A stretch of DNA of 64,000 nt from positions 48,487,046 through 48,551,045 of the forward strand of contig OZ026629.1 of assembly GCA_964020975.1 (NCBI GenBank). The letters run 5' to 3'. Shown in pieces: positions 52,788 through 63,233 of the stretch. How positions within the stretch are numbered: position 1 is the stretch's first letter; each line of letters starts with the position of its first letter. Source of the stretch: Hermodice carunculata (lineage: Eukaryota > Annelida > Polychaeta > Eunicida > Amphinomidae). The notes below the pieces were generated by a model, which saw only the letters and a program-made list of their open reading frames with translations, made no database searches and was not told where the DNA came from. The translations under genes were made by a program, and so were the position numbers.

Positions 52788-55698
52788 TTTTCTCGTCAAA
52801 CATATGAATTAGAAATGGTGTGTCCAAAGTTTTGGTTTCCATTAAACAACACTTGCTTGCTGCCATATTACACACAAGACGGTTACAATGACTTTAAGTT
52901 TGCTGAACACCAATGTTCTGCCCTAATGTCAAGTGTTTTCTTCTTCAATTTGTCTATTTTGACAACAATATCAAAATTTGTGAGAGTTTGGGACTTTGCA
53001 TTCAAAAATATGTCGAGATACAAGTGGCTAAAAGGCGATATTAATAACCTCAAGTACTTGTTTTATCTATTTGATTTTGCATGGATTGTCAAGTATATGG
53101 TCCTTGCCTCACAAACAACAGGACTTTGGATTTTAATGGGGCATAACGTTCCAGGAAATGGCAGTAAATTGGCGCTTAAGCAATATAGGTACAGTACATT
53201 AACGCATAAACCAGATTGTGACTACTTTTTGGTACAAGAAATACCCCAAAGCGCTGTGACACAGAAATGTAATGACTGCAGATTTATATTTCCCACAATT
53301 CAATTTCACGTATCTGGACAGTCGTGTAAATTATGTTCATTAACCCAAGGAGTACTATGTCAAAGGGCCAAAAATTTGAGACAAAATAATTGCAAACTAC
53401 ATCTCTTTCATTGTGCAAGTCTGGAGTGCATTTTGAACCTGTACGTCTGTGATGGTCATCGAGACTGTGTAGATGGAAGTGATGAATATTCCTGCGGGAC
53501 TGCCTGCACATTTTATCTTAGCGGCACAGAAAAATTAAACATATGTCTCAAAACATGTCCCAGGCACCTTTGTTCCTGTGGGTCATTATTTTTTCATTGT
53601 CAGACGACAGGCTGCATCCCACTGTCGTTTTTGTGCGACTTGCAGCCTGATTGTTTGGATGCTTCGGACGAGATGAACTGCCCATATACCACATATTCTC
53701 ATTCAAGATTAATGGAAGATGGTTCTCGGTTGCAGCAACAAAATCAAAGTGTGTGCACAAATCCCAACTTACTGTCATGCAAAAAACACAAACAGTTCCC
53801 CTGTTATCCACGCACCTTGGTTTGCCTCTATGACAGAAGTGAGGTTGATCTATCAATGCATTGCCCAGATGGGCAGCATTTGTCAGAATGTATGTATTTC
53901 CCTTGCTTTGGGTTTTTTAAATGCCCCGAATCATACTGTGTGCCTATCAGGTTCTTGAGTGATGGCATCTGGGACTGTCCACAAGGGCAGGATGAGTTGG
54001 CGGAAATCAGCTGCAAGTATAGCTTTAGGTGCAAATATGTGAAAAACTGTATAAGTAAGGATGCTTTATGTGATGGTATTGCACAATGTATGCTCGCTAA
54101 AGATGATGAAGAATTATGCTTATTAACCTACATATGTCCTAATACGTGTTTCTGTAGGGGGTATGTTGTTGACTGCAAAGGGAAGAAACTTTCACACGTA
54201 CCAATATACATATATGCAGCTAAAGCTATTATTTTCAACGACAATGTAATTACAAAGCTGGAGAATTTTCAAGTGAGCTTTGCAATTCTTTATATACTAG
54301 ATATATCACACAACAGGATACACGAAATCGTTAGTGGTTCTTTTGCGAATACCAAATCTTTAAGGCAATTAGATTTAAAATATAACGATATACACCAGAT
54401 TTCCAGGTATACGTTTGCACAACTTCACTTGTTGCAGGATTTGGAGCTTGCTGGCAACCCTATCCAAAGTATTTGCAAAATGGCATTTTATAACCTCCCG
54501 AAAATTCGTACTTTACACTTGCAAGGTCTATCACTTATGTACGTTGACGAACACGCGTTTTCGGGACTTTCTCACATTGAACACTTGAACCTATCAGATA
54601 ACAGATTAAAAACTCTACCAAAAAGGTTGATATCAAACTTACAAGCACTGGTCTCTTTCGAAAGTGATGACATCCTGTTTTGTTGCTATCTAACCAGCTT
54701 ACAGGTTTGCTGCCCCAGACCTATATGGTGGAAATGCTCGGCACGGGTATTACCAAATCTACCGTCTAAAATTTTATTATGGGTAATTTTTTACCCTAAC
54801 TATTATTTTAAACTCTATAGTGATCACATCTGTATGTTTTCGAAATCATCCAGGTTTTGCTTTGGCTGCCTGGTTAAATATACTAATAGTTGTTTCCGAT
54901 TTTGGCATGGCCTTATACCTTCTTATCTTAGGAATTGCAGATATGATTCTTAATGAAGGTGCAATAGCTTTGATGGAAAAATGGACTTCAAGCGTTTTTT
55001 GCATTGCAATTATGATTTTGTCCTTTACCTCGCATGCACTTTCTATATTTCTTTCCACCTTACTTGCGTATATACGCCTCATCTCCACCCTTCTAATTTT
55101 CAGAAGTGGGATGAATGAGAAGTATGTAATAACGATGTCAATGGTGGGCTTGCTGTGCGTCATTACCATGGGTGTGCTACCCATCATCAAATTTTCAAAC
55201 AAAAATGGGTCGTTTATATGCCTTTCCCCTTTACTTTATGCCAACAGACATTGCTGTTTATTGGAACGGTATCTTTATTCATTTGTTGTTGTGATTTTTA
55301 CTCTCTTTATGATCTCTTCCCATGCAGTGATTTTCAAAATTGCACAGTCATCAAGAGAGAAGGTTGAAAACGTTGGTTCAAATAAACCTCTTTTTGCAAA
55401 AATCATGATGATAATATTGTCGTCATTTATTGGTTGTGTCTGTACCATATACACGATACAACTGGGCATATCGGAGAGAGAAAAGTATCCTTATTCTGAC
55501 ATGACTTTGATATTTTTTGTGTCTGTTTTTGCACTAATCAATCCCCTTAATCACTTAAAAAATTCACGAGATGTGGCAAATCTTCTGAGAAGGATATGGA
55601 TCCAACTGGGTTTACTACTATTCGAAAACAACACACCTGTGGCCATACTCCTAAGAAAAAAAATCCTCATGTTGATAGTTGCACACAGGTATCTGTAA
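52788..55698 (+). CDS. GRL101-like receptor: LDLa, LRR and seven-transmembrane parts, one frame change
   Basis: Counting from Met at 52815, the extracellular part has a CPKFWFPLNNTC...FAEHQC start like a second lectin-like domain. Four LDL-receptor class A modules follow (about 193-227, 252-289, 359-400, 401-435), each with the C...CDG..DC..G.DE..C pattern or a decayed form. Next come an LRR N-cap (CPNTCFCRGYVVDC, 441-454), five or six 24-residue leucine-rich repeats (about 465-615) and a cysteine C-cap. At TM1 (54783-54795) the frame shifts by one base in a T6 run. The second frame then carries TM2-TM7 to a stop at 55696. The order matches snail GRL101 and its relatives in molluscs, allied to relaxin/glycoprotein-hormone receptors. 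The DRY motif after TM3 reads YIR and NPxxY in TM7 reads NPLNH. It could be a pseudogene or carry a homopolymer error. It is one long exon; the ligand is unknown. Confidence 0.85.
54820..55698 (+). CDS. Seven-transmembrane core of the receptor (downstream frame)
   Basis: This is the 3' portion of the receptor, in a frame one base off from the ectodomain. Residues counted from 54820: TM2 at 15-42 (LNILIVVSDFGMALYLLIL), TM3 at about 58-88 ending in LLAYIRLIST, TM4 at about 101-123, a Cys-containing second loop (FICLSP), TM5 at about 151-175, TM6 at about 193-215, and TM7 at about 227-247 ending in ALINPLNHLKNS. The tail is short and basic. TM1 begins before this Met, in the same frame from 54787. 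Confidence 0.83.
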   Translation: MITSVCFRNHPGFALAAWLNILIVVSDFGMALYLLILGIADMILNEGAIALMEKWTSSVFCIAIMILSFTSHALSIFLSTLLAYIRLISTLLIFRSGMNEKYVITMSMVGLLCVITMGVLPIIKFSNKNGSFICLSPLLYANRHCCLLERYLYSFVVVIFTLFMISSHAVIFKIAQSSREKVENVGSNKPLFAKIMMIILSSFIGCVCTIYTIQLGISEREKYPYSDMTLIFFVSVFALINPLNHLKNSRDVANLLRRIWIQLGLLLFENNTPVAILLRKKILMLIVAHRYL

Positions 55699-58600
55699 CT
55701 TTAATTAGGTGCACCAACTTATATAGCATTGTGTCCTGATATCAAGTTATAATGGCATCTCTGGATTGCTTCAAATTGTTAAATTGAACCTTATCATCTA
55801 CATACACAGCGTTTAATTTCAAATTGGGCATGTGTATCTCTGCCATATACCTCTATTATGGTTGTTTATCGATTAAAGTAGCAAAAACAGTATCCTTTAC
55901 TCAGTTAAAGAAAAATTATATTCAGAAGTCTCATTAGTGGTCAAATTTCACCCACCATATAAGTGTAGCAACGTGCAACATCAACTGAACCAAAGTAACG
56001 GATCATAACAACGACACATTTTATTGTAACGTTTTTGTAAATTTACATTCAACAGCTTTGGCGTAATTCACGTTATTTTCTGAATTAAGTTATTGACATT
56101 GTTTAAGACATCATGCAATTAGTCTAATTCTTCGACAACCAACCATAGTGAAAAAATGTATATGGAATGACCCTTTGCTAGAATTATTAGGAACTGGCGT
56201 TCTTGTTTAATTTTTGTTTGGATTTCTACTGCAGTTTAAGATAACAGGTAAATATTTCTGTATATCAGAGGCCCGTTGCAATCAGATTTAGACTCCTTGT
56301 AATTGTGCTTTACTCACGTACTCATGTTAAAGTTTTCATCTTGTTTTTCTATCCACAGACACATTGACTCATGTACCTGTCACAATGTCAAAGCTTAAGC
56401 TCCCATTTATGATTACGGAAAGCTTTTATTCTACCCTTGCTCACCGATGCTGACAGGGCTATGGACAATATTTTCTATATTAAATACTTGCTTCATCGCC
56501 TTGTTTTCAAATAAGCAATAAATATTTGTTAAGTTGCATTGAACCGTTTTATGTACTAAAATAGACACATTATATTTATCGCCGCGAGAACATGTTTCAT
56601 GTTATTCGCTTGCAATTTTTTCACATTCTTTATTATTATTTTTTTTTTATTATCTTTTTATTATCATTATTATTTTATTTCGGGCGGACAGGGGCCGGTA
56701 TTTTTATAAAATTGTAAGGCAAAGTCCATCACGGCAAAATCTGTCCGCAAATATCAGGTGACAAAGTATCCTGGATGGTTTCCTAGTGATAAGTGAGAGA
56801 TAAATTAATTTGGCTGTTGGCGCCTTACCTTTTCGAAGTTGTGATTTAAACATGGTTTTACTGAATAATCAAGGTGCACGTTTAGAAATAGAAATTTTCT
56901 ATATTGGAAGTGACGTGTACAGACATTGGGATATGCTCTTTATTTATATATTTATTATTATCATGACTGTTATTAACATTCACTGTAGGGTAGAACTGCT
57001 GTCATGGGGATACTATGATTTCTAAAACTGGAGGCAAGAAAAAATTTCTGGCGCCCAAACACACACTTAAATATTCCTGCGTAAAACAGATAATAAGGCA
57101 GCTACATTTACAAAATTAACATTGAAAAGTTACAAAGTTTCAGTGTAGTAGTGTTGATAATTCTTTTCACAAAAAAAAAAAAAACAAAAAACAAAAACAA
57201 AAACAAAAAAAAAATTGTTGAGTCACCACATATTTTAGGTGTGGCAGGTAGGTGACGCAAACATAAGTCAGAGCAAAATACCCATATTTAATGACGTTTA
57301 TCATTAAGTTTGCTGTGAGAACAGGTACAAAACTTGGGGCACAGAAACAAATAACTGAGTATTTGTATTTGGTGTTGTATGTTAAGTATATATAGTCGTT
57401 TTTTTTTTTGTTTTTTTTGTATGGTTTTTGTTTTTCCCACATATTGTTGACTTTATGTTCTGCGATTTTGTCCGTGATCTGCTTTTTTAAGCACTGTAAC
57501 AATGGACATAGGGTACATCGGCTGTACTTATTTTCGAATAATTTTTATATTTTAATTTACCGTGGGGCAGCAGATATGTTTGAAATTTATGGCTTAAACT
57601 TGTTCTTTGGATTTTTAATTTTCTCTTAAAATATAGGATGTTCAGGGGTCCAAATTACATTGAAATATATTTCCAACCTTTAATATTTACACAAGCTCAA
57701 GGTTCACAAGTAGTTTCAAAACATATATTATGGTTTGGCTTATGATAGTTGAATATGAACATCTAGACTTGCTAAACCTAACACGTACAATAGGTGTTTC
57801 TGCCGACTGAAACCAAGGTATAACCTAATTGTGTCTATTTTCCCTGCATTATGTTTATCCACAAGTGCTGTTTAATGAACCAAAACGATGTTCCTCAAAA
57901 CGTCCATACATCGTAATGTTTGTGTTCAGCATGAAAAAGATTATACATGTTTTACTTGTAAATTGAAGCTTTCGTACCCATATTATCCAGATACATACTT
58001 GATAATAGGGCTAATAATGGTGAGTACCGGAAGGTAGATGACATGTTCCTATTTGAAAACACTGAGTGTAGTGCACATTGTTATTTTGTTACATTATCAT
58101 GTAAAGACTACAAATACCAGTGTTTCAAAAAGCTGCTATTATTAATATGCGTAGAAAATTACCTGCGAGTTTTAAAAGAAGGTTGAAGAGAATGTTTTTA
58201 TTCTCACACTGTACTTATTAATTGATAAGTTCTATTCCTGTCTTATATATCTGTCACATATCACTATCCGATACATTTTTAGCACTAGAATGTGCACTTT
58301 GGAGTGAATGAAATGAAGTGGATGCTAATCTCTGATTCATAAACACAAAACAATATATTTCGAAACTTATTTACCTCCATATTGTATTGAATAACGAAGG
58401 GGCCATCAGAACCCAAGACAGCTTACCATCATCGTCTTGATTACTTTCCATGGCTTCCCAATTGAACAAGAGCCTGTGCCACCTGGGTGTGACTCTCTGC
58501 CTGGGGAGTAAGTGGAAAATGTCCGAACTGCTCTGTCCCTACAAGGTAGTTTTCTGTGTCTTCTTAGCCTTTCCTTAATCCCCCCCCCCCCCCACAGACA

Positions 58601-58730
58601 CACACACACACCTCATAAGGTCTGATCTTACACCAAAATGTCTGGGGTCTCTACTATATGCAGGAGCATTCAGCCTAATCTATGCACACTGCTGATTTTC
58701 AGTCCTGGGATCGGACTTTACATTCAGCCA
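55699..58730. other. Gene-free stretch downstream of the receptor
   Basis: Holds the presumed 3' UTR; an AATAAA lies at 56518 but no cleavage site can be argued. A- and T-rich tracts at 57167-57213 and 57398-57440 oppose each other, and a C14 run lies at 58580-58593. No further gene was recognised. Confidence 0.5.
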
Positions 58731-58789
58731 CTAGATAAGATGGTTTTGTGAATGTAGGAGTCAAATCAAGGGTACATGTGTTTAAGTGA

Positions 58790-58960
58790 TAATTGCTGTT
58801 GCTAACATTTGCATATCCCGTTACCAAATTGTTACGATATTATAATTGGTTTAAAGTCCGAAAATGAAAGCACCATCATATAGTCCGCAATTTGGTTGAA
58901 GTCAAGCCCAGGCACATTTCTAGTAATTTATAAGAGGACAGATCTGACTGCTTGGGACAT
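58790..58960. repeat. Repeat R2, copy 1
   Basis: Shares (T)TTGTTA...AATCGGAAAATGA.AGCA.C..CAT.TAGTG(A)..AA.TTG(A/G)TGGAGGTCAA-type sequence with 59600-59800 in the same orientation. Divergent. Confidence 0.55.
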
Positions 58961-59599
58961 GAAGCCAAGCGAAGGAAACACGGATAAAAATACCTGGTAA
59001 AATAAAAAGCAGTATGGCCTCACCTGTCTAACAAATTCTATGCAACTCCAACGCAATTGGAAAGGAAGTTATAGAGAATTTTTTTCAGAGGGGACACCAT
59101 TGTACCTAATATTAACACCAATTAAAAAAAAAATCCACAAAATTCTAAAGTCATTGGATCTGGAACATTTTTGCTGTTTTCGTAGAATAGCACCTAAGGT
59201 AGATTATAGCCATGTTTGAAGAGAGTCTGATTTATGATTTGGAAAAGTTGATACTGTGAAGTAGCATATCATTCCTCATTGACTGATATAATACCCAAAA
59301 GAAATGCATGGATTAACTGGCAATTATGAGAATCGAAATATACGTTAAAATTCAGGGGTCCAGAATATAGCCATCCAGTGAACATATATGTTGAAATAAC
59401 ATAGAAGCTACATTTCCACCAGGTTTTTAAATATTCTTAGGAACACTTTTGAAATAGGTCAAAGATAGCGAACACACGCACACACATGTGAAAACTAGGA
59501 ACAAGAGTATTGTCACAGACCTGTGCTCAGCTGACCTGACATGCAAAAACTGAAGAGCTGTGAGCTTCAAAAAGGTATCAAGGTCACCTATGTTAAAAC

Positions 59600-59800
59600 C
59601 GCTGTTTCTGTGTCAAAGACACAAACATATCCCCATACTAGCTTTTCAAATATTGATAATTTGTTAAAAATCGGAAAATGACAGCAACGCCATGTAGTGA
59701 ACAAACTTGATGGAGGTCAAAGCTGTGTACATTCGCATAAGTCTGAAAGGGCTCTCAACTGCGATTTCAGAGAACAGATCGAGAACAATGTAACACAAAC
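59600..59800. repeat. Repeat R2, copy 2
   Basis: Partner of 58790-58960. It lies directly before an R1 copy, so R2 and R1 may be parts of one longer element. Confidence 0.55.
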
Positions 59801-59854
59801 AATTTTTTTAAGCCAAAACAAAGACAAATTTAAAAAAGGCAAAAACATAGAAAC

Positions 59855-60250
59855 AAAAAACACAAAACAAATAAGAAAAGAGACATCAACTTCCACCCTT
59901 CGATGATAGTGTGAACAAACAAATTTTGCTTGTAACTTCAGACAGGCGGTCACACATGAAAAGCAACTGGTGGTTCCAAACCAGTGCTCTCAATCTATGA
60001 AATATTCTTCATTAACTGCAAACTTCTTTTTTCCCCAAAAAATATATGGGCCTAAAAGTCTTATGGTTATTGTTTGGTTGCTAACTCAGTTGGCATCAGA
60101 TAAGATCAAAGAAGAACACATTCTAATTAACTCTGCCAGTTGAGTATCTGGCCACACAGTGTTTTACAAAGCTTATAACCAGTGCAACCTGTGGGCGAGA
60201 TTGACTAAAGAAATTACCAGGCCTGAAGAACCTACATTCCAAGACCAAAT
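59855..60250. repeat. Dispersed repeat family R1, copy 4
   Basis: ACATCAACTTCCACC, GTGTGAACAAACAAATTTT, CTTCAGACAGGCGGTCAC and AAGCAACTGGTGGTT..AAACCAGTGCT match copies 1 and 2. Similarity continues to the right (CATTAACT..A, GGCCT, GA.TGACTAAAGAA), as in copy 1. Confidence 0.7.
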
Positions 60251-62580
60251 GTAAAGAAAAGAGAAGATTAAAATAAGAGAAAAAAGCTTGTTGGCTTGCT
60301 AGAACGAGGATAGGTGAAACAAACTCGACAAGGCTGAAAAATTGATGGTCTACCTATGTGTTTGACAGCACAGCCATTTATGAGCCCCTGGGTGGGCAGC
60401 TAGAGGACTTTTCAGATATCGACAATGAAGACACAGACATAACAGTGGAGTGTGTTCAGTATGACTGCTAGTTCGAGCCTCAACCTGATCCTTGTAACAT
60501 AGGGATGACCACTTCTGTCTAGTGCCAAGGGCAGGCTCTAAGTTTGTCATGCATGAATTCAATAGACTGAGATCATTCTTTCCCGGCATGGCCGTATAAA
60601 CACCCGATATAATGTAAGCCAAACGGCTGAAATCGCAGATATACCCCCGAGAGATTATCAAATTCAGGGCTCACAATGACATGGGAAAAAATAATTCATA
60701 AGAAACCACAGCACTTTTGGCCATTGTGCAATGATGCAAGGTGGTGAATCTTGTTAAGTCTGGACATCTTTTGAAGCAGAGATGAAGGAACCTTGTCAAA
60801 TTGGCCAATTGCTGATCCGTAGTTTGCGTTTCATTTAGAGAAAGCCCGAAATCGCAATAATGTTACTACACCAATTAAATAGCGATCATAAATAGCTGGT
60901 AAAGCTATCTAAGTGGCCTGTCTCGTCCCTTTTGGATCGATATATGCTTTCATTCAGCTGAGCCGTCATTGTCTTTCTTTTCAGTTATGTGACTTTATTT
61001 TAGTTAGGAATGGTGGGGACCAAGGATGGCCGTCAAACATAGTGAGGAATTAACATACCAAAGTAATCTGAGGGTACACGTGTAGCGCGCACTTGTGCAA
61101 CTTACCAAAGTTTCTAATCGATTATATCATATTGCAAAGTGAAATTGCTTTAGCATTGGCTATTACAAGAAAATCCAAACAATATCTCTATGGCCCCTTT
61201 TTACTGTAATAACTGAGAACCCCCCATTGTTGTTTTTACAGAAAAGCAAGAATTAAAATGTGCCCCAGAGATTAGCTGGGTTACTGTATTGGCTGATTTT
61301 GACTTTGAAATAAAGTTCCGTTCGGGTCAAAGAGACAAAAAAAATATTCTGCGATGATGAAAGAGAGGCAAGAGGCTTGTATGTATATTGCAAAAATACT
61401 CCCTCTATACAATCATAAATGAAATCATCGGCTGTAGTTTCAATCGCACTTGCTTGATGATAGCAGTTGCGTATTCACAGAATACAGTCAGAATACTGCA
61501 CAACCAAATGACCGAGTAGTATCTTTCAGTGGTTCAGGAAAAAAAAACATTACCTGTATTTACATATTTTAACCTCAGATTGACAGGATATAGTGTCAAG
61601 GGTTTCCCAAATATAAACATTAATCTTCCAATACCATTATGAACAAATAAATTTTACTCCTGAATTGGGACAGTCACCCATAAAACACAACCAGCAGTTT
61701 TAATGAAAATAGAATGCCATCTTACACGTAATAAAGATGAAAGAAACGAAACATTCTATGAACATGTACTGATACAAATTGGATTTGGTGTCACATAGGC
61801 TGTATATCATCGCTGTAATTGAACGACCAGGACTCAAAAATGATGCAGTGAAGTTATTTTTTCACAATATGACTCAGATATAAGAAACAGTCTCTTAATA
61901 ATGATGATTTACAAATCTATACATATATGAAGGGCCAATTGGTGTTGTGTATAGTTTCGTAGGTAAATCATTTCCAAACATAGAGGCAAAATATGCATTA
62001 CCTTGTGTTATGTCTTGTTAAACTTTGCATATTTGATCTATACTTTAATTCGTTATTATCATTAACGGTTTTAATGGTATTATGTTGTTGACAACACTTA
62101 TTAACTTTGATGTCAAAATCAAAGTCATTGGTAAAAAACTATAAGGAACTACATTTCTATTATTTCTACTGTATCGTAATATTCTATTTGATTAGGTTAT
62201 CGTTGAATAGTGAGATTGGTGCATGAACGATGGCTATACAAGTTTTAAGTCTTCACCATATTTGTTCTGTGTGCCGTTATCACTTTACAAACTGACACAT
62301 AATTTTAAGTTTCCGATGCGGGGGATGTCTTTTAATGACTCCTGATTTGATAAGGGTAGGACCTGCAGAAAAATTATCCTGGTCAAGTGGTCGAAGTCAC
62401 TTGCAGACCACGACCTTGAGTTGAACGGCCATTGCGAGTTGCTCGGTGACTGCGTATATGGAAGACATTACAGCTATATGTTATATACATACATTCACCC
62501 ACAGTTCGAAAGTATGATCCTATACCTAGAATTGCTACGATGCAATAAATGATTGAAATGCTTACTACCAGGCAATCTTT
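60251..62580. other. Gene-free stretch with R1 copy 5
   Basis: Apart from the R1 copy at 61560-61745, nothing was recognised; short frames only, the longest 103 codons (60350-60661 minus), with no domain. Confidence 0.45.
61560..61745. repeat. Dispersed repeat family R1, copy 5 (divergent)
   Basis: AACATTAATCTTCCAATACCATTATGAACAAATAAATTTTACTCCTGAATT, then AGTCACCCATAAAA.ACAACCAGCAGTTTTAA, follow the R1 order. Confidence 0.65.
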
Positions 62581-62589
62581 ATTCAACAA

Positions 62590-62613
62590 TATATGTATGT
62601 ATGTATGTATATA

Positions 62614-62688
<75 letters not shown>
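62590..62688. repeat. (GTAT)n(TA)n microsatellite
   Basis: Four GTAT units, then TA with one TG break, ending in GCGTGTGTGTG. Confidence 0.96.
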
Positions 62689-62691
<3 letters not shown>

Positions 62692-62789
62692 TGTGTGTGA
62701 AACGTATATGTAATTTTGTATCTGAATTTTTTTTGTATTGAATTGAACTGAGTACTAACAACACATAATCATATTGTGCCATTGTGTAT

Positions 62790-63052
62790 AGATATGTATG
62801 TTTTACATGGGTTGGAAAGCAGACCAAGACTACATTCATCCTTCTCCATGTCACAGATGTTGGAGTATATCTTTTGTCACCTTTTCATGGTGGAGGAAAC
62901 CGAAACTCTCGCGGAAAACAACCGTTCACGATTGGAGAGGTCATTAACTGCAACCACATGCCGTCCATGCCTGGACTTGAAACCAGGTCGCAGATATGGA
63001 ACACATGAATGTTGCCCCATGGGCAACCGTCAACATGCCCCCGCAGTCTTCA
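62790..63052 (-). mobile_element. tRNA-derived SINE (copy 2), minus strand
   Basis: Plus-strand blocks CATGGGTTGGAAAGCAGACCAAG, CTCCATGTCACAGATGTTGG, GGTGGAGGAAACCGAAACTC.CGGAAAACAACC and CTTGAAACCAGGTCGCAGATATG align with copy 1 at 39990-40226. The minus-strand head contains CTGCGACCTGGTTTCAAGTCC, with a B-box-like GGTTTCAAGTC. Its head end lies only a few bases from the MITE on the right. Confidence 0.75.
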
Positions 63053-63057
63053 ATATA

Positions 63058-63231
63058 CAGTGGAACATCGTTAATCCGAACACCTTTGTACCCAAGTGAA
63101 CTGTTCAGATTAATGGAGCATCTAGATTACTGTATCACTGTTACTTGAAATGAACAATTCTGCTCCAGGAGAAGTGCTCAGATTTACGGGACATCTGAAC
63201 TAATGAGGTCCGTATTAATAAGATTCCACTG
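63058..63231. mobile_element. 174-bp MITE with pogo/Tigger-like termini
   Basis: The left end reads CAGTGGAACATCGTTAATCC; the reverse complement of the right end reads CAGTGGAATCTTATTAATAC. The pair forms imperfect inverted repeats of about 26 bases, each end flanked by TA (63056-63057 and 63232-63233), the target of Tc1/mariner/pogo elements. There is no coding capacity. CAGTGGAACCTCxTTAATxCG is the recognised terminal style of pogo/Tigger relatives. Confidence 0.88.
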
Positions 63232-63233
63232 TA

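Noticed and set aside
57167-57440. Opposed A-rich and T-rich tracts as a foldback element
   Set aside because: Apart from the homopolymer-like tracts, no complementarity extends into the flanks, so simple composition explains it.
58406-58609. A 67-codon minus-strand frame with Gly, Arg and Cys
   Set aside because: It includes a poly-C translation and has no recognisable domain.
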